Translations under genes and position numbers: made by a program
Notes under the pieces: model-generated
The model's database searches: none
Seen by the model: the letters and a program-made list of their open reading frames with translations, nothing else
Told to the model about the DNA's origin: nothing
Assembly (NCBI GenBank): GCA_963710205.1
Contig: CAVPZG010000007.1
Span: 1-64,000, forward strand
Reading direction: 5' to 3'
Length of the DNA: 64,000 nt
Origin: Pacificimonas sp963710205
GTDB lineage: Bacteria; Pseudomonadota; Alphaproteobacteria; Sphingomonadales; Sphingomonadaceae
Shown here: positions 60,722 to 64,000 of the stretch, one piece after another
How the letters are laid out: each line of letters opens with the position of its first letter
Position numbering within the stretch: the first letter of the stretch is position 1

Positions 60722-62188
60722 ATGTTCGAGGGGCTACCGGCCTATTTCGCGGAAACCATGGCGGGCGCGATCGCGCATCTGTCCAGCATGGTATTCTATG
60801 AAGTCGATGTCATGGGCCAGCCCGCGGCCGTCATCGCGCTGGCGCTGTTCGCGGCCATGCTGTTTTTCAGCGCCTGGCTGGGCCTGCCGCAGCTGCGCGG
60901 TGTTCCCATCGGCCTGAAACTGCTGCGCGGGAAGCATGACGATCCTACAGCACCGGGCGAAGTCAGCCAGTTGCAGGCACTGTCGACGGCGCTTTCGGGT
61001 ACCGTGGGGCTGGGCAACATCGCGGGCGTCGCCATCGCGATTGCCATGGGCGGCCCGGGTGCGGCCTTCTGGATGTTCGTCATCGGGTTTTTCGCCATGG
61101 CGCTGAAATGCGCCGAGGTGACGCTGGGACTGAAATATCGCGAGTTCGGCGAGGACGGCCAGGTGCATGGCGGTCCGATGTACGTCCTGAAGAACGGCCT
61201 CGCCTCGATTGGCCTGCCGAAGTCAGGCTGGCGTCTGGGCGCGCTCTATTCGGTATTCGCACTGGGCGGCGCACTGCCGCTGATCCAGGCCAACCAGAGT
61301 TTCAGTGCGCTGGCCGGCGTTGGCGGGTTCGAGGCCACGCCCCGCGCGGGCCTGATCTACGGCATCGTCCTTGGCATTCTGATCGCGCTGGTCATCGTCG
61401 GCGGAATCAAATCCATCGCACGCGTGACAGGGCGCATCGTGCCCTTCATGTGCGCGCTCTATCTGGGCGGGGTTTTCATCATCCTGCTGGTCAACGCCGA
61501 TGCGGTTCCGTCCAGTCTGCTGCTGATCGTCGAGAGCGCCTTTTCGCAGGACGCGGTCACCGGCGGCATCATCGGCAGCTTCATCGTCGGAATGCGCCGC
61601 GCGGTCTTTTCCTGCGAGGCCGGGGTCGGCACGGCCGTGATCGCGCACAGCGTGGCGAAAACGCACCATCCCGCCTCCGAAGGCATGGTCGCGCTGCTGG
61701 AACCCATGTTCGACACGATGATCGTCTGCATGGCGACCGCGCTGATGATCGTCGTGACAGGCGTTTACGATGACGGCTTCAGCGACATCGCCATGACGAC
61801 CGCCGCCTTTGCGAGCGTGGTCAGCTGGTTCCCCTATGTGCTGCTGGTCGCGGTGCTGCTGTTCGCCTTTTCGACACTGGTCGCGTGGGGCTATTATTTC
61901 ATGACCGCCTTTGGCTATCTGTTCGGGCACGGGCCGAAACGGGATCTGTTCGTCCGGATCATCTATTGCGTGCTGACACCGCTTGGGTCGGTGCTGGCGG
62001 CGGATGCGGTCGTGGACCTGATCGACAGCCTGTTCTTCCTGATGGTGCTGCCGAATGTCGTCGGACTGATCCTGCTGGCACCGACCTTGCGGCGGGAGGT
62101 GTCGGGATTCTTCGCGGATGTGAAGGCGGGGCGGATTTACGGCGACGACATTCCGGCGGACCATAATGCCATGCCGGGGCATGACTAG
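60722..62188 (+). CDS. AGCS-family sodium:alanine symporter
   Basis: 488 residues with about 10-11 membrane segments. Family signature regions: LSGTVGLGNIAGVAIAIAMG, GPGAAFWMFVIGFFAMALKC, HGGPMYVLKNGL and RRAVFSCEAGVGTAVIAHSV. It should import alanine, glycine or a similar amino acid with Na+. It lies divergent from glmM; the first Met at 60722 is preceded by GAGGGGATGTCGGC. Substrate specificity is not shown by sequence. Confidence 0.93.
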   Translation: MFEGLPAYFAETMAGAIAHLSSMVFYEVDVMGQPAAVIALALFAAMLFFSAWLGLPQLRGVPIGLKLLRGKHDDPTAPGEVSQLQALSTALSGTVGLGNIAGVAIAIAMGGPGAAFWMFVIGFFAMALKCAEVTLGLKYREFGEDGQVHGGPMYVLKNGLASIGLPKSGWRLGALYSVFALGGALPLIQANQSFSALAGVGGFEATPRAGLIYGIVLGILIALVIVGGIKSIARVTGRIVPFMCALYLGGVFIILLVNADAVPSSLLLIVESAFSQDAVTGGIIGSFIVGMRRAVFSCEAGVGTAVIAHSVAKTHHPASEGMVALLEPMFDTMIVCMATALMIVVTGVYDDGFSDIAMTTAAFASVVSWFPYVLLVAVLLFAFSTLVAWGYYFMTAFGYLFGHGPKRDLFVRIIYCVLTPLGSVLAADAVVDLIDSLFFLMVLPNVVGLILLAPTLRREVSGFFADVKAGRIYGDDIPADHNAMPGHD

Positions 62189-62252
62189 GATATCCTGAGC
62201 CCCCCGCATGTCATTCCCGCTGAGGGGGCGATGACATGCCGGGGGGTGGGCG

Positions 62253-63041
62253 TCAGGCCCCCGCCCGCGCCGCCATGCGGTCCATGACCGTGCCGGGGAA
62301 AAGCCGGTTGATGACCAAATTCGCCTTTTCCTGCGCCGTGCCGACGGGGATTTCGCGCTTTCCCGCCTTCAGGCCATCGATGATCTGCTGGGCGGCGGCG
62401 GATGTGGGGATGCCGTGATCGACGGGGTCGTCGTTCGGGCCGTAGCGGTTGCCATTGCCATCGACCGCATTGGCGGCGATCTGCGTGGCGACGAAGCCGG
62501 GCGTGACGGTCGTGACCTGCAAGCCATGCTGCGCCACCTCTGCGCGAAGCGCGTCCGAATACCCCATAAGGGCGTGTTTCGCGGCGCAATAGCCCGTGCG
62601 AAGGGGCGCACCGAGTTTTCCGGCGATGCTGGCAATCTGCACCAGATGCCCGGACCCACGCTCCACCCAATGCGGCAGCAGGAGCTGCGTCAGTTTCAGC
62701 GGCGCGAAGAAATCGACCTCCATCAGGCGGCGGTAAACCTCGAAATCGGTATCGACGGCCATCGACCGCTGCGAAATGCCCGCATTGTTGACCAGCATGT
62801 CGGGGACACCCTTCCACGCGATCGCCTCTTCGACGATGCCCGGCAGCGCGTCATAGTCCGTCGCCTCGAAACAGAGCGATTTCGTGTCATTCCTGCATTC
62901 ATGCGCGGTTTCGGACAGTGCCGGACCGCGCCTGCCGGACAGGATGACATGCGCACCCTCCGCCGACATGGCGATGGCAAGCGCACGGCCGATGCCGCTG
63001 GAGGCGCCGGTGATCCAGACGGTCTGGCCTTCGATGGTCAC
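62253..63041 (-). CDS. SDR-family oxidoreductase
   Basis: From GTG 63041 (MTIEGQTVWITGASSG) the product has 262 residues, the classical SDR length. TGASSGIGRALA is the nucleotide-binding motif, NNAGIS follows, and the catalytic Ser...Tyr-x-x-x-Lys is IASIAGKLGAPLRTGYCAAK. The GTG overlaps the NnrU gene stop (GTGA), so the genes are coupled. The frame upstream of the GTG is inside the neighbour and not coding. The substrate is unknown. Confidence 0.92.
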   Translation of the reverse strand: MTIEGQTVWITGASSGIGRALAIAMSAEGAHVILSGRRGPALSETAHECRNDTKSLCFEATDYDALPGIVEEAIAWKGVPDMLVNNAGISQRSMAVDTDFEVYRRLMEVDFFAPLKLTQLLLPHWVERGSGHLVQIASIAGKLGAPLRTGYCAAKHALMGYSDALRAEVAQHGLQVTTVTPGFVATQIAANAVDGNGNRYGPNDDPVDHGIPTSAAAQQIIDGLKAGKREIPVGTAQEKANLVINRLFPGTVMDRMAARAGA

Positions 63042-63697
63042 AAGATGAACTCCCAGAAAAGCGTGGTCTGGCCAAGGGCGATGGGATGCAGCCATACGAG
63101 GACGGCGTAAAGGACGAGTCCCGCGAGGATCGGCGCAATACCCGGCCAGGCCAGGGACGGTGCGAAACGGGTTGCGCGCTGCCATTCAATCCAGTCATTG
63201 CCCATCAGGTCCCGCTTCTTCGCATCCTGCGCCTTTGCGCCGACGAGCGCGAGGAAGGCGATCCCGCCCGCGAAGATCAGCGTCGACAACTGGCCCGTCA
63301 TGGCAATATGCGCCGCGGCCCAAAGCGCGAAGCCCCACATCATCGGATGGCGGGTGACCCGCATGATGCCGCGCGGGCCGTCCATCGATTGCAGAAGGCC
63401 GCCCGCACCTGCGAGCGCCGGATTGCGCGTAATGAGGCTGCCCGCGAAGAGGATGCAGGCGAACATCATCACCACATGGCCGCCCATGATGACCCAGAAA
63501 TACTGAAACCACAGCGGATGTTCGGGCGCGCCGCCATAAAGAATGGCCGCCCAGACCAGGAGCGCGAGCGAGATCAGCGAGTAGACGGCGAGGAAGCCGG
63601 TTTCCCCCAGCCGTGCGACCATCGCGGCGCGCAAGGGGTGGCTCATCAGGAAATGCGTGCCGACGAAAAGGATCATGGCGAGGGCAAGAAGGATCAT
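63038..63697 (-). CDS. NnrU-family membrane protein
   Basis: 219 residues with about six membrane segments. It has the NnrU/isoprenylcysteine-methyltransferase-like pattern: GTHFLMSHPLRAAMVARLGE at the start, and GIMRVTRHPMMWGFALWAAA in the middle, with ending WIEWQRATRFAP. NnrU was named for a role in nitrite/NO reduction, but most copies in alphaproteobacteria have no such context, and none is seen here. It overlaps the SDR gene. Confidence 0.85.
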   Translation of the reverse strand: MILLALAMILFVGTHFLMSHPLRAAMVARLGETGFLAVYSLISLALLVWAAILYGGAPEHPLWFQYFWVIMGGHVVMMFACILFAGSLITRNPALAGAGGLLQSMDGPRGIMRVTRHPMMWGFALWAAAHIAMTGQLSTLIFAGGIAFLALVGAKAQDAKKRDLMGNDWIEWQRATRFAPSLAWPGIAPILAGLVLYAVLVWLHPIALGQTTLFWEFIL

Positions 63698-63936
63698 GGG
63701 TCAGATCATGGCTTATGCGATGCTGGCAGGAAAGGCTGAAAAATGAGGGGCGGACGTGTTCGCCATCCCTTCAGTAGAAACCCGGTCTTTTCAAATTCCC
63801 GATATTACATCAAGCCTGACCCGGCAATCCGGCGCAGGCCGGACGCCGTCCCACGCGCGACGATTCCATGGCAGCATCAGGCGATGGGCCCGGCCCCTCG
63901 GCGGAGTGACCGGTCATCCTCAGCTTTTAGAGCGCC

Positions 63937-64000
63937 TCAGCGGCTATACTGCTTGGGCAGGCCCGTGTCCGCATTCGCCGGGTTGTAGCGGTCCCTGAGT
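63937..64000 (-). CDS. 3' end of an unidentified gene, cut by the window edge
   Basis: The last 64 bases read on the minus strand as LRDRYNPANADTGLPKQYSR followed by TGA (63939-63937), and the frame is open to the window edge. The codon choice looks like a real C-terminus. The gene continues outside, and I cannot identify it. The 239 bp between it and the NnrU gene show nothing notable. Confidence 0.45.
   Translation of the reverse strand, partial: LRDRYNPANADTGLPKQYSR

Overview
This 64 kb window is a piece of a GC-rich alphaproteobacterial chromosome, most likely from the Sphingomonadales. The indications are a CcrM-type adenine methyltransferase beside rnhB, a compact Entner-Doudoroff operon (zwf-pgl-edd-glk), a cysD-cysNC sulfate activation operon, two large TonB-dependent receptors, two secreted proteins with the VPAPxALGL-type PEP-CTERM tail usual in sphingomonads, and several GGDEF/EAL proteins. 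No rRNA, tRNA, insertion sequence, prophage or CRISPR array was recognised.

Layout. 0-4.5 kb: a decayed or badly sequenced edge with a SHOCT-like scrap, a MopE-type metal-binding fragment, a LuxR-alpha/beta-hydrolase fusion gene with three frameshifts, and three small exported-protein genes, one with two frameshifts. 4.6-7.0 kb: an AraC regulator and a GPH sugar transporter. 7.7-13.2 kb: a DJ-1/PfpI protein and the Entner-Doudoroff operon. 13.3-17.1 kb: sulfate activation (cysD, cysNC) with an overlapping DHH phosphoesterase that may recycle PAP. 17.2-24.4 kb: a TonB receptor, an SLC13 transporter with a MarR regulator, and hppD-hmgA for tyrosine breakdown. 24.4-27.8 kb: small exported and hypothetical proteins. 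28.0-30.9 kb: an accessory pocket with a toxin-antitoxin pair, a GIY-YIG protein and a strikingly AT-rich five-helix membrane protein. 30.9-34.2 kb: class Ia ribonucleotide reductase (nrdB carries two frameshifts) with two candidate NrdR boxes. 34.4-39.9 kb: a response regulator, a TPR histidine kinase, a secreted protein made of 19 copies of the heptapeptide YGEMVPT, and an EAL protein. 40.0-48.9 kb: mmsA, a deacetylase, RidA, a Fur-boxed siderophore receptor, a CPBP protease, an acyl-CoA dehydrogenase, a PEP-CTERM protein and an enoyl-CoA hydratase; mmsA, the dehydrogenase and the hydratase suggest valine catabolism. 49.0-56.4 kb: DedA, a GGDEF-EAL protein, a lipoprotein, fadD, an MBL hydrolase and a GT14 glycosyltransferase. 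56.6-60.6 kb: glmM-thiD-rnhB-ccrM with a dense GANTC cluster before ccrM. 60.7-64 kb: an AGCS symporter, an SDR, an NnrU-type membrane protein and the 3' tip of one more gene.

Most notable items: (1) the YGEMVPT repeat protein, in which every difference between the 19 DNA units is synonymous and which has its own signal peptide, ribosome binding site and terminator; I do not recognise it as any described family. (2) Six GANTC sites in 145 bp before ccrM. (3) The DHH phosphoesterase overlapping cysNC. (4) Ten inferred single-base indels in five genes, including the normally essential nrdB, which raises a question of sequence accuracy and is itself a caveat for every pseudogene call here.
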